From Aeromicrobium chenweiae (lineage in GTDB: Bacteria > Actinomycetota > Actinomycetes > Propionibacteriales > Nocardioidaceae), in the NCBI RefSeq assembly GCF_003065605.1, contig NZ_CP026952.1, positions 3,534,001 to 3,598,000 on the forward strand: a stretch of 64,000 nucleotides of DNA. Reading direction: 5' to 3'. This document shows positions 17,822-26,193 of the stretch, piece by piece. The translations under genes were made by a program, and so were the position numbers. The notes beneath the pieces were generated by a model, which saw nothing but the letters and a program-made list of their open reading frames with translations, made no database searches and had not been told where the DNA came from. Position 1 is the stretch's first letter; each line of letters begins with the position of its first letter.

Positions 17822-18799
17822 TCAGTACGCGCGAGCGCGGTCGACGGCGTCGAGGATGCGGTCGAGCCCCGGCAGGAACTCTTCCTCGACCCGGCTGGGC
17901 GGGTAGGGCAGGTCGTAGCCGGTGACGCGCTGCACGGGCGCCTCGAGCGAGTAGAAGCACTCCTCGGTGATCCGCGACGCCACCTCGGCGCCGAGACCGA
18001 GGGTGCGCTGCGCCTCGTGGACGACGACCGCGTGGCCCGTGCGCCGCACGGACTCGATCACCGGCCCGAGGTCGAGCGGGGACAGGGTCCGCAGGTCGAT
18101 GACCTCCAGGTCGATGCCCTCCTCGGCGGCCGCGGCGGCCGACTCCAGACAGGTCTTGACCATCGGGCCGTACGCGATCAGCGTCGCGTCGGTGCCGGGC
18201 CGCACGACGCGGGACGCGAACAGCGGCAGGGACGTCGAGCCGGTGTCGACCTGGCCGGACTCCCAGTACCGGCGCTTGGGCTCCATGAACACGACCGGGT
18301 CGTCGGACTCGATCGCCTGCTGGATCATCCAGTGGGCATCGTGCGGGTCCGCGCACGAGACGACCTTGAGCCCGGCGGTCAGCGCGAACTGCGCCTCGGG
18401 GCTGTCGGAGTGGTGCTCGACCGCGCCAATGCCGCCGCCGAACGGGATGCGGATCACGATCGGCATCGGGATCTTGCCGCCGCTGCGGAAGTGCAGCCGG
18501 GAGACCTGGCTGACGATCTGGTCGTACGCGGGGTAGACGAAGCCGTCGAACTGGATCTCCACGACAGGGCGGAAACCGCGGAACGTCATGCCGATCGCGG
18601 TGCCGAGGATCGCGGACTCCGCGAGCGGCGTGTCCATGACCCGGCCCTCGCCGAAGTCCTTCTGCAGGCCCTCGGTCACACGGAAGACACCGCCGAGGCG
18701 GCCGACGTCCTCGCCCATCACGATGACCTTGGGGTCCTGGTCCATCGAGGCGCGAAGGCCCGTGTTGAGCGCCTTCACCATCGTCATCTTCTCGGTCAT
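17822..18799 (-). CDS. bkdB: Branched-chain keto-acid dehydrogenase E1 beta
   Basis: A 325-residue transketolase-pyrimidine/C-terminal protein: MGEDVGRLGGVFRVTEGL, TPLAESAILGTAIGM, VVEIQFDGFVYPAYDQIVSQ and DLRTLSPLD are E1-beta hallmarks. It forms the alpha2beta2 E1 that decarboxylates branched 2-oxo acids. ATG18799 overlaps the E1alpha stop by 4 nt (ATGA). Confidence 0.92.
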   Translation of the reverse strand: MTEKMTMVKALNTGLRASMDQDPKVIVMGEDVGRLGGVFRVTEGLQKDFGEGRVMDTPLAESAILGTAIGMTFRGFRPVVEIQFDGFVYPAYDQIVSQVSRLHFRSGGKIPMPIVIRIPFGGGIGAVEHHSDSPEAQFALTAGLKVVSCADPHDAHWMIQQAIESDDPVVFMEPKRRYWESGQVDTGSTSLPLFASRVVRPGTDATLIAYGPMVKTCLESAAAAAEEGIDLEVIDLRTLSPLDLGPVIESVRRTGHAVVVHEAQRTLGLGAEVASRITEECFYSLEAPVQRVTGYDLPYPPSRVEEEFLPGLDRILDAVDRARAY

Positions 18800-19914
18800 G
18801 CGACGCTCCCCTCCAGCGAGTCACGCCACGCGACGTACTCGGCCCGCTGCTGCTCGGTCTCCTCGGTGGTGTCGACGTGGACGTGGTCGAACAGCTCGGC
18901 CAGGTCCGGCTCGGGGATGTTCTGGCACGCCTCGCGCAGGTGGACGCCCAGGGCGTCGGCCTCGGCCTGGACCTCGGCGAACCACTCGGCGGGGACGCCC
19001 TCCGACACCAGATGGAGGCGTACGCGCTCGATCGCGTCCTTGGCCCGCCACACGTCGGCCTCGGCGGCCTCGCGGTAACGGGTCGGGTCGTCCGAGGTCG
19101 TGTGCGGACCCATCCGGTAGGTCACGGCCTCGATCAGGGTCGGCCCCTGGCCGTCGCGCGCCCGCTGCAGGGCGGCGGTCGTGACGGCGTGGCACGCCAG
19201 CACGTCGTTGCCGTCGACGCGCACGCCCGGCAGGCCGAACCCGTCCGCGCGCTGGGAGATCGGCACCCGGGTCTGGCGCTCGAGCGGCACCGAGATCGCG
19301 TACTGGTTGTTCTGGCAGAAGAAGACGACCGGCGCCTGGTGCACCGCGGCCCAGTCGAGGGCCTCGTTGAAGTCGCCCTGGCTCGTCGCGCCGTCGCCGA
19401 GGTACGCGATCGAGGCGGCGTCGCGCTCGGGGTCGCCCGTGCCGACCAGGCCCTCGAGGGTCAGCGCCATCGCGTAGCCGGTCGCGTGCAGGGTCTGCGC
19501 GCCGATGATGATGTTGGGCAGGGCGACGTTGTGCTCCGACGGGTCCCAGCCACCGAGGCTCGACCCGCGGAAGATGCCGAGCAGGTGGACCGGGTCCTCG
19601 CCGCGGCACAGGACCACCCCGTGGTCGCGGTAGGTGGGGAACGCGAAGTCCTGGGGGCGCAGCGCCCGGGCCGAGCCGACCTGGGCGGCCTCCTGGCCGA
19701 GGGCCGGCGGCCACAGGCCCAGCTCGCCGTGGCGCTGCAGGGCGAAGGCCTCGGTGTCCAGGCGCCGGGTCATGACCAGGTCGCGGAAGAGGTCCTGGAT
19801 GTCGGGGAGCGAGCCGTCGTAGGCGTACTCGGGGCTCGTGGTGCGGACGCCGGCGGGCGTCAGCAGCTGGACGAGCGGGATGTCGGCCACGGTCGGGTCG
19901 GACGGATCGGTCAT
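18796..19914 (-). CDS. bkdA: Branched-chain keto-acid dehydrogenase E1 alpha
   Basis: A 372-residue TPP-dependent subunit with the binding motif GDGATSQGDFNEALDWAAVHQAPVVFFCQNN (split over the GDG and NN ends, about residues 175-205) and the phosphorylation-loop-like YRMGPHTTSDDPTRYR. First gene of bkdABC, with GGGAGA before the ATG. The complex feeds isobutyryl-, isovaleryl- and 2-methylbutyryl-CoA to catabolism or branched fatty acid synthesis. Confidence 0.93.
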   Translation of the reverse strand: MTDPSDPTVADIPLVQLLTPAGVRTTSPEYAYDGSLPDIQDLFRDLVMTRRLDTEAFALQRHGELGLWPPALGQEAAQVGSARALRPQDFAFPTYRDHGVVLCRGEDPVHLLGIFRGSSLGGWDPSEHNVALPNIIIGAQTLHATGYAMALTLEGLVGTGDPERDAASIAYLGDGATSQGDFNEALDWAAVHQAPVVFFCQNNQYAISVPLERQTRVPISQRADGFGLPGVRVDGNDVLACHAVTTAALQRARDGQGPTLIEAVTYRMGPHTTSDDPTRYREAAEADVWRAKDAIERVRLHLVSEGVPAEWFAEVQAEADALGVHLREACQNIPEPDLAELFDHVHVDTTEETEQQRAEYVAWRDSLEGSVA

Positions 19915-20007
19915 GCGTCTCCCTCAATCTCCCGGGAGGCGGGATCCCCGCTCCGGAGTCGAAGTCTGCGACCCGTCCGCCGTCACGGGGTGGTGGACGG
20001 CGGTGGG

Positions 20008-20023
20008 GTCACGCGAACGTGAC
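20008..20023. promoter_or_regulatory. Possible operator of the bkd operon
   Basis: GTCACG-CGAA-CGTGAC is a perfect 6-bp inverted repeat about 94 bases before the E1alpha ATG, followed by another GTCACG (20028-20033). No -10/-35 could be assigned with confidence. An Lrp/AsnC- or TetR-type site is possible. Confidence 0.35.
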
Positions 20024-20083
20024 GGGCGTCACGATCAGCACCACCGTAGCCGCCCGGAGACCTCAGATCCACCCGGGCGGGCG

Positions 20084-21148
20084 TCAGGCGGTGTTCCGGG
20101 TCCGCCAGGAGCCGGCCAGCTCGATGAGCTGGGCGTTGACCGCGGGCGTGCCGACGCTGATCCGTACGCCCTCACCCGCGAACGGCCGCACCGAGACGGG
20201 GTCGCACGCGGCGCTGAAGCTGATGGCGTCCTCGTCGAGCGGCAGCCAGACGAAGTTGGCCTCGGTCTCCGGCACGTGCCAGCCCTGCGCGCGCAGTGCC
20301 GCGACCATCGCGATGCGTTCCTGCACGATGAGCTCGACCCGCTCGTCGAGCGCGTCCTGCGCGTCCAGCGACGCGACGGCGGCCGCCTGGGCCACGTCGG
20401 TGACCGTGAAGGGCGGCGTGGCCTTGCGGATCGACTCGGCGACCTCGGGACGGGCGATCGCGTACCCGACCCGCAGCCCCGCCAGCCCGTACGCCTTGGA
20501 GAAGGTGCGCAGGACCACGACGTTGTCGTGGTCGGCGAGCGCGTCGAGCCCCTTCGCAGCGGCGGGGTCACGGACGAACTCGACGTACGCCTCGTCGATG
20601 ACGACCATCACGTGGTCGGGCACGCGGGCGAGGAAGGACCGCAGCTCCGCGGCGGTCACGACGGGCCCCGTCGGGTTGTTGGGGGTGCAGACCAGGACGA
20701 CCTTGGTGCGCTCGGTGATCGCGTCCGCCATCGCGTCGAGGTCGTGGCCCGCGTCGGGCCGCAGCGGGACGCGGACGGCGGTGGCACCGGTCAGGTCGAT
20801 CGCGATCGGGTACGCCTCGAACGACCGCCAGGCGTGGACGATCTCGTCGCCGTCCTCCAGGTGGGCGTTGAGCAGCGAGAACAGGACCGCGACCGAGCCG
20901 GTGCCGGCCGCGAAGTGGTCCGGCGACAGTCCGAGGCGCTTGGCCAGGGCGTCGTACAGCGTGGTCATGCCGGCGTCGGGGTACCGGTTCATCCGGCCGA
21001 GCTCGGCGGCCGCGCGCTCCATCACCCCGGGCAGGGGGGCGTACGGGTTCTCGTTGCTGGAGAGCTTGTGCTCCTCGGTCAGCGCGGCCTTGCCGGCGCG
21101 GTAGAGCGGGATCCCGTCGAGGGCCTTGCGGGCACGCGGTGCAGACAT
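20084..21148 (-). CDS. pat: Aromatic amino acid / histidinol-phosphate aminotransferase
   Basis: A 354-residue fold-type I PLP enzyme of the HisC family: LSSNENPYAPLP, NRYPD, NNPTGPVV, the Asp in VVIDEAYVEF, and the PLP Lys in RTFSKAYGLAGLRVGYA. Beginning and pattern match the actinobacterial HisC2/Pat paralogue more than the his-operon HisC, so an aromatic aminotransferase is favoured. No other his gene is near. TACGTT lies seven bases before the ATG (leaderless). Confidence 0.85.
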   Translation of the reverse strand: MSAPRARKALDGIPLYRAGKAALTEEHKLSSNENPYAPLPGVMERAAAELGRMNRYPDAGMTTLYDALAKRLGLSPDHFAAGTGSVAVLFSLLNAHLEDGDEIVHAWRSFEAYPIAIDLTGATAVRVPLRPDAGHDLDAMADAITERTKVVLVCTPNNPTGPVVTAAELRSFLARVPDHVMVVIDEAYVEFVRDPAAAKGLDALADHDNVVVLRTFSKAYGLAGLRVGYAIARPEVAESIRKATPPFTVTDVAQAAAVASLDAQDALDERVELIVQERIAMVAALRAQGWHVPETEANFVWLPLDEDAISFSAACDPVSVRPFAGEGVRISVGTPAVNAQLIELAGSWRTRNTA

Positions 21149-21193
21149 GCAGCCCAACGTATCCCCGGCCGGTGCGGCTGACAGAATCGTGGG

Positions 21194-22132
21194 GTGCCAG
21201 CCCGCAACCCGCGCCTCGGGTACGTCCTCGTCATCGTCGCGGCGGTGCTGTTCGGCATCAACGGCGGCGTCTCGCGCGTCGCGATGGGGTCGGGCCTGAC
21301 CCCGGAGGCGTTCACGACGCTGCGCATCACGGGTGCCACGGCGGTGTTCGTCGCGTACGCCGCGTGCTTCCGCCGGACCGCCCTGCGACGCCCGCGGGGC
21401 AGCGCGCTGATCCTGGTCATGGCGCTCGGGCTCGTCGGGGTCACCGGTCTGCAGCTGACGTACAACGTCGCGATCGACCGCCTGCCGCTCGGCATCGCCC
21501 TGCTGATCGAGTACCTCGCCCCGGTCCTCGTGGTGCTGTGGGTCCGTTTCGTCCGCAAGGAGCACGTGCGCCCACGGATGTGGGCCGCGGTCGCGCTGTC
21601 GGTCGTCGGGCTCGCGGTCGTCGGCCGGGTCTGGAACGGCATCGAGCTGGACGGGCTGGGCGTCCTGATGGCCCTGCTCGCGGCGGTCTGCTTCGCGGCG
21701 TACTTCCTCATCGGCGAGCACAACGTCGGCTTCGACGACCCGCTGCGGGTCATCCTCTGGGCGTTCGTCGTGGCGACCGTCGCGATGAACCTCATCCAGC
21801 CGATCTGGACGACGCCGGACCTGCCCGGCAGCACCACGCTGCTGGGCCGCCTGGACGGTCACGACGTCAACCCGTGGGTCGTCGTGGGCGTCGTCGTGGT
21901 GATGGGGACGGTCCTGCCGTTCTTCCTCGAGATGATCGCGCTGCAGCACCTGCCCGCCACGGTCGTGACCGTCGTCGCGATGCTCGAGCCGGTCATCGCG
22001 AACGTCCTGGGCTGGGCGTGGTTCCGCGAGTCGCTGACCCCCGTCCAGCTCGTCGGCGCCGCCGCCGTCCTGGCCGGCATCGTCCTGGCCCAGACGTCCC
22101 GGCGGGCAGAGCTCACGATCCCTGCGCCCTGA
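21194..22132 (+). CDS. EamA/RhaT-family (DMT) transporter
   Basis: A 312-residue protein with two EamA repeats, ten predicted helices (first helix YVLVIVAAVLFGINGGVSRVAM; the second repeat ends AAAVLAGIVLAQT). Drug/metabolite exporters of this type move amino acids or small metabolites; the substrate is unknown. The start GTG21194 has no ribosome binding site; CAGAAT six bases upstream may be the -10. It is divergent from the aminotransferase. Confidence 0.85.
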   Translation: MPARNPRLGYVLVIVAAVLFGINGGVSRVAMGSGLTPEAFTTLRITGATAVFVAYAACFRRTALRRPRGSALILVMALGLVGVTGLQLTYNVAIDRLPLGIALLIEYLAPVLVVLWVRFVRKEHVRPRMWAAVALSVVGLAVVGRVWNGIELDGLGVLMALLAAVCFAAYFLIGEHNVGFDDPLRVILWAFVVATVAMNLIQPIWTTPDLPGSTTLLGRLDGHDVNPWVVVGVVVVMGTVLPFFLEMIALQHLPATVVTVVAMLEPVIANVLGWAWFRESLTPVQLVGAAAVLAGIVLAQTSRRAELTIPAP

Positions 22133-22172
22133 CCGCGACGGTCCCGCGACCCGAGGTGCAACAATCGGGGCC

Positions 22173-22583
22173 ATGGAGCGTTTCCTCTCGACCTGGTTCG
22201 TCAGTGCCGTCGCCCTCTGCGTGGCGGCCTGGCTGCTCGGTGACCACATGGGCATCGGCGAGTCCGACGACCCGACGTCGACGCGCATCATCGCGGTGCT
22301 GCTCGTCGCCCTGGTGTTCACGATCGTCAACGCCATCGTCGGCCCGATCATCAAGGTGCTGTCGCTGCCGTTCATCATCGTCACGCTCGGCCTCGCACTG
22401 CTCGTCATCAACGCGCTGCTGCTGCTCCTCACCGAGAAGATCACCGACGCGTTCGACGTCGCGTTCCACATCGACGGCTTCTGGTGGGCCGTGCTGGCCT
22501 CGATCGTCATCTCGCTGAGCCAGTCGATCGTCGGCGCGTTCGTGAACCCGCCGGAGCGCAACGTCCGCATCATCCGCCGCTGA
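22173..22583 (+). CDS. Phage-holin-family (PF04020-type) membrane protein
   Basis: A 136-residue protein with four hydrophobic helices and the conserved IVNAIVGPIIKVLSLPFIIVTLG segment, typical of the cellular 'phage holin family 4' (YvlD-like). Despite the name these are chromosomal membrane proteins of unknown role, not evidence of a prophage. It is followed after one base by the phosphatase gene, probably one operon. Confidence 0.82.
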   Translation: MERFLSTWFVSAVALCVAAWLLGDHMGIGESDDPTSTRIIAVLLVALVFTIVNAIVGPIIKVLSLPFIIVTLGLALLVINALLLLLTEKITDAFDVAFHIDGFWWAVLASIVISLSQSIVGAFVNPPERNVRIIRR

Positions 22584-22584
22584 C

Positions 22585-23073
22585 GTGGCCTACCGCATCG
22601 CCCTGGTCTGCCTGGGCAACATCTGCCGCTCGCCCACCGCCCACGTCGTCCTCGAGGACCGGCTGGCCGCTGCGGGGCTCGCCGACCGGGTCGAGGTCGT
22701 GTCGGCCGGCACGGGTGACTGGCACGTCGGCCAGCCCATGGACCCGCGGTCTGCCGCGGTGCTGCGCGAGGCCGGGTACGACCCGTCCCGCCATCGGGCC
22801 CGGACCTTCGACACCGACTGGTACGCCGAGAACGACCTGCTGCTGGCGATGGACCACAGCAACCGGGCCGACATGATCGATCTGGCGCCGACGGTGGCGC
22901 AGCAGGAGCAGGTGCACCTGTTCCGCGAGTTCGACCCCGAGGCGTCGGCCGGCGACGACGAGGTGCCCGACCCGTGGCACGGCGGCGACGAGGGCTTCGC
23001 GCTCGTCCTGGCGATGATCGAGCGGACCACCGACGAGCTGGTGCGGCGACTCCCCGAGCTGATGACGTCCTGA
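22585..23073 (+). CDS. Low-molecular-weight protein-tyrosine phosphatase
   Basis: A 162-residue enzyme with the CX5R loop LVCLGNICRSPTA near the N-terminus and the general-acid DPWHGG motif at about residues 131-136 (EVPDPWHGG). It dephosphorylates tyrosine residues, like mycobacterial PtpA. GTG22585 starts one base after the previous stop. No partner kinase is in the window. Confidence 0.9.
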   Translation: MAYRIALVCLGNICRSPTAHVVLEDRLAAAGLADRVEVVSAGTGDWHVGQPMDPRSAAVLREAGYDPSRHRARTFDTDWYAENDLLLAMDHSNRADMIDLAPTVAQQEQVHLFREFDPEASAGDDEVPDPWHGGDEGFALVLAMIERTTDELVRRLPELMTS

Positions 23074-23118
23074 CGGCGGCCCCCGGGCGGACCACTGCCA
23101 CGCGGTAACGTCGAGGGC

Positions 23119-23985
23119 ATGGCACGCATGGCAGGGACCGCCGCACGGGCCGAGGCGCTCCTCGGGCTCGGCGTCGTCTCGACGACCCCTGTGGCCGGCG
23201 GTGACATCTGCACCGCGACCCGTCTGCGGCTGACCGACGGACGCGGCGCGATGATCAAGACCCGCCCGCACGCCCCGGCCGGCTTCTTCCCTCGCGAGGC
23301 CGAGGGACTGCAGTGGCTCGCCGAGGCGGGCGGCGCGAAGGTCCCGACCGTGCTGGCCGTTGCCGAGGACTGTCTCGTCGTGGACTGGGTCGAGCCGGGC
23401 AAGCCGACGCCCGACGTCGCCGAGCGGTTCGGGCGCGACCTGGCCACGACCCACCGGGCGGGCGCGGACACGTTCGGCGCCGTGAAGGATGGCTTCATCG
23501 GCCTGGCGCCGCTGCCCAACCGCCCGTTGCCGACCTGGCCGGAGTTCTTCGCCTCCCGACGGGTCATGCCGTACGTCCGGGCCGCGGTCGACCGCCAGGC
23601 GCTGACGGTCGAGCAGGCGACCACGATCGAGACCGCGATGCGCCGCATCCACGACCTCGCCGGTCCCGCCGAGCCGCCGGCGCGGATCCACGGGGACCTC
23701 TGGTCGGGCAACCTGGTGTGGGGATCGGACGGCGACGTCTGGATCATCGACCCGGCGGCCCACGGCGGCCACCGGGAGACCGACCTCGCGATGCTGTCGC
23801 TGTTCGGCGCCCCGCACCTGCAGCGCATCCTCGACGCCTACGCCGAGGCGTACCCGCTCGCCGAGGGCTGGCACGACCGCCTGCCCCTGCACCAGCTGCA
23901 CCCCCTGCTCGTGCACGCGGTCCTCTTCGGCGGCACGTACGGTGCCCGGGCGGCCGCCGCGGCGCAGGCCGCCCTCTCGGCCTGA
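23119..23985 (+). CDS. Fructosamine kinase-family protein
   Basis: A 288-residue aminoglycoside-phosphotransferase-fold kinase: [11 protein letters not shown] (catalytic Asp), [19 protein letters not shown] (metal-binding Asp) and [12 protein letters not shown] in the hinge. Bacterial members phosphorylate ribulosamines or fructosamines on glycated proteins to allow deglycation. TAACGT (23106-23111) lies seven bases before the ATG, so the mRNA appears leaderless. A second in-frame ATG is at 23128. Confidence 0.85.
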   Translation: MARMAGTAARAEALLGLGVVSTTPVAGGDICTATRLRLTDGRGAMIKTRPHAPAGFFPREAEGLQWLAEAGGAKVPTVLAVAEDCLVVDWVEPGKPTPDVAERFGRDLATTHRAGADTFGAVKDGFIGLAPLPNRPLPTWPEFFASRRVMPYVRAAVDRQALTVEQATTIETAMRRIHDLAGPAEPPARIHGDLWSGNLVWGSDGDVWIIDPAAHGGHRETDLAMLSLFGAPHLQRILDAYAEAYPLAEGWHDRLPLHQLHPLLVHAVLFGGTYGARAAAAAQAALSA

Positions 23986-24000
23986 CACGGATCCTCGGGA

Positions 24001-24017
24001 TCTCAGGACTCCTTCAG
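24001..24017 (+). promoter_or_regulatory. Putative MprA box before mprA
   Basis: TCTCAG-N5-CTTCAG forms a direct repeat with an 11-bp period ending 23 bases before the mprA ATG. The same arrangement (TCTCAG-N5-TCTCAG) precedes pepD. In mycobacteria MprA binds loosely conserved direct repeats ahead of mprA and pepD, so autoregulation is likely. Confidence 0.6.
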
Positions 24018-24040
24018 GCACCCCGGGCAGACTGTCACCC

Positions 24041-24733
24041 ATGCGCATCCTTGTCGTCGACGATGACCGCGCCGTGCGCGACTCGTTGCGCCGGTCCCTG
24101 GAGTTCAACGGCTACACGGTCGACCTCGCGTCCGACGGCGCCGAGGCGCTCGCCCGGGTGCCCCAGATCAACCCCGACGCCATCGTCATGGACGTCATGA
24201 TGCCCAAGCTCGACGGCCTGGAGGCGACGCGCGCGCTGCGCAACGCGGGCAACGACGTGCCGATCCTCGTGCTCACCGCCCGCGACGCCGTGTCGGACCG
24301 GGTCGACGGCCTCGACGCCGGCGCCGACGACTACCTGACCAAGCCGTTCGCGCTGGAGGAGCTGCTGGCGCGCATCCGCTCGCTGCTGCGCCGGTCCTCC
24401 CGGGCGGCCGAGGTCAAGCCGGACGAGGCGCCCCTGACCTTCGCCGATCTCTCGCTGGACCCGGTCACCCGTGACGTCACCCGGGGCAACCGGTCGCTGT
24501 CGCTGACGCGCACCGAGTTCGCCCTGCTCGAGCTGTTCCTGCAGCGGCCGCGGCGCGTCCTCGAGCGGTCGTTCATCCTGGAGGAGGTCTGGGGCTTCGA
24601 CTTCCCCACGACGGCGAACTCGCTCGAGGTGTACGTCGGCTACGTCCGGCGCAAGCTGGAGGCCGAGGGCGAACCGCGACTGCTGCACACCGTGCGTGGC
24701 GTCGGGTACGTCCTGCGCGAGACGCCGCCGTGA
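24041..24733 (+). CDS. mprA: Response regulator MprA
   Basis: A 230-residue OmpR-family regulator with an intact receiver: acidic pair in VVDDDRAV, phospho-acceptor Asp51 (IVMDVMMP), LVLTARD and LTKPF with the conserved Lys. The C-terminal winged helix ends in [11 protein letters not shown]-terminal [20 protein letters not shown] closely resembles mycobacterial MprA, and the gene order mprA-mprB-pepD is the mycobacterial one. It controls the envelope-stress response. CAGACT (24028-24033) lies seven bases before the ATG (possible leaderless start). Confidence 0.92.
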   Translation: MRILVVDDDRAVRDSLRRSLEFNGYTVDLASDGAEALARVPQINPDAIVMDVMMPKLDGLEATRALRNAGNDVPILVLTARDAVSDRVDGLDAGADDYLTKPFALEELLARIRSLLRRSSRAAEVKPDEAPLTFADLSLDPVTRDVTRGNRSLSLTRTEFALLELFLQRPRRVLERSFILEEVWGFDFPTTANSLEVYVGYVRRKLEAEGEPRLLHTVRGVGYVLRETPP

Positions 24734-26130
24734 TCGACAGCGTCCATCGCGCCCTGCAGAGGATCACCGGGCGCATGACGCTGGCCCTGCGCGTCGCGAT
24801 ACTCACGACCATGGCGGTCGCGGCGGTGCTGGGCCTGGTCAGCGCGCTGGTGTACGTCGTGGTGCGCGCCGAGTTCGAGAGCTCACTGGACGAGTCGATG
24901 CTGCGGCGCGCCGACGCCGCGGTCAACGCCGGGATCGCCCAAACCGCGATCTCCCAGGGGCTGCCCGCCCAGCTGCAGGAGATCGCCGACGTCCAGATCT
25001 TCATCGTCAAGGGCGGCCGGCTGTTCGCGAGCGACGACAACACCCCCGACACCGTCGTGCCGTTCAAGAGCTACCGCGAGGTCGAGGTCTCGGTCGGCCA
25101 GACCCCGCAGTCGATGCGGACCGTCACGATCAACGGGACGCCGTACCGAGTCGTGGCGGTGCAGGCGGGGACGGGCACCGCCCTCGTCGTGGCCCAGTCG
25201 ATGGAGTCGATCGACCGGGCGCTGGAGCGGCTCCAGCTCATCCTGATCCTGTCCACGATCGCCGGCGTGGCGATCGCCGGGCTCGCCGGCTGGGCGGTCG
25301 CGACGAACGGCCTGCGTCCCGTCCGCCGGCTGACCGAGGCGACCGAGCGCGTCGCCCGCACGTCCGAGCTCGAGCCGATCGAGGTCACCGGGCACGACGA
25401 GCTGGCCCGCCTGACGACGTCCTTCAACGCGATGCTCCAGGCCCTCGACGCGTCGCAGGAGCGCCAGCGCCAGCTCGTCGCCGACGCCGGGCACGAGCTG
25501 CGCACCCCGTTGACCAGTCTGCGCACCAACATCGAGCTCATCGGCCAGGCCGCGGACAGCAGCGACCGCCAGCTCAGCGCCGACCAGCGCCACGAGATCA
25601 TGGACGACGTCCGCGCCCAGCTCGAGGAGCTGACGACGCTCGTGGGCGACCTGGTCGAGCTCGCCCGCGACGAGCCGATGACCCGGGCCCCCGAGCCCCT
25701 CGACCTCGCCGACGTGGTCCGGCAGGCCGTCGAGCGCGTGCGCCTGCGGGCGCACGACGTGCAGCTCGACGTCGACCTCAGGTCCTGGATGGTCATGGGC
25801 GAGCCGCAGCTGCTGGAGCGGGCCGTCACCAACCTGCTGGACAACGCGACGAAGTGGAGCCCGCCCGGCGGCCGGATCCGCGTACGCCTCGAGGACGGCG
25901 TCCTGACCATCGCCGACGAGGGGCCCGGCATCAGCCCCGAGGACCTGCCGCACATCTTCGACCGGTTCTACCGCTCGAGCGAGGCGCGGACGCTGCCCGG
26001 CTCGGGGCTGGGCCTCTCGATCGTCAAACGGGCCGCGGAGCGCCACGGCGGCACGGTTGAGGTGTCGTCGCCGCCATCGGGCGGGACGACGTTCACTCTC
26101 ACCCTGCCGGAGACCGCGCCGGACGAGTGA
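24730..26130 (+). CDS. mprB: Sensor histidine kinase MprB
   Basis: A 466-residue kinase: TM1 (about 20-45), an extracytoplasmic sensor of about 120 residues, TM2 (about 170-195), HAMP, dimerisation domain with His255 ([14 protein letters not shown]), and an ATPase domain with the N box (LLDNATKW), G1 (ADEGPGIS) and G2 (GSGLGLSIV). The GTG start overlaps the mprA stop by 4 nt (GTGA). In mycobacteria the sensor domain monitors misfolded envelope proteins through DnaK and PepD. Confidence 0.93.
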   Translation: MIDSVHRALQRITGRMTLALRVAILTTMAVAAVLGLVSALVYVVVRAEFESSLDESMLRRADAAVNAGIAQTAISQGLPAQLQEIADVQIFIVKGGRLFASDDNTPDTVVPFKSYREVEVSVGQTPQSMRTVTINGTPYRVVAVQAGTGTALVVAQSMESIDRALERLQLILILSTIAGVAIAGLAGWAVATNGLRPVRRLTEATERVARTSELEPIEVTGHDELARLTTSFNAMLQALDASQERQRQLVADAGHELRTPLTSLRTNIELIGQAADSSDRQLSADQRHEIMDDVRAQLEELTTLVGDLVELARDEPMTRAPEPLDLADVVRQAVERVRLRAHDVQLDVDLRSWMVMGEPQLLERAVTNLLDNATKWSPPGGRIRVRLEDGVLTIADEGPGISPEDLPHIFDRFYRSSEARTLPGSGLGLSIVKRAAERHGGTVEVSSPPSGGTTFTLTLPETAPDE

Positions 26131-26160
26131 CGGCACGTTCTTGCCTCGCTCACACTCCGC

Positions 26161-26177
26161 TCTCAGAACCATCTCAG
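26161..26177 (+). promoter_or_regulatory. Putative MprA box before pepD
   Basis: A perfect direct repeat TCTCAG-AACCA-TCTCAG with an 11-bp period, ending 16 bases before the pepD ATG and next to TAGGCG (26181-26186), a candidate -10. Same spacing as the site ahead of mprA. Confidence 0.65.
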
Positions 26178-26193
26178 TGATAGGCGAGAATCT

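Noticed and set aside
22173..22583. Prophage remnant based on the 'phage holin family' protein
   Set aside because: This membrane family is widespread on chromosomes, and no other phage gene, integrase or att site is adjacent.
21149..23146. N-terminal extension of the aminotransferase frame to 1020 codons
   Set aside because: The extra part is antisense to EamA, holin-like and phosphatase genes. The enzyme begins at ATG21148, seven bases after TACGTT.
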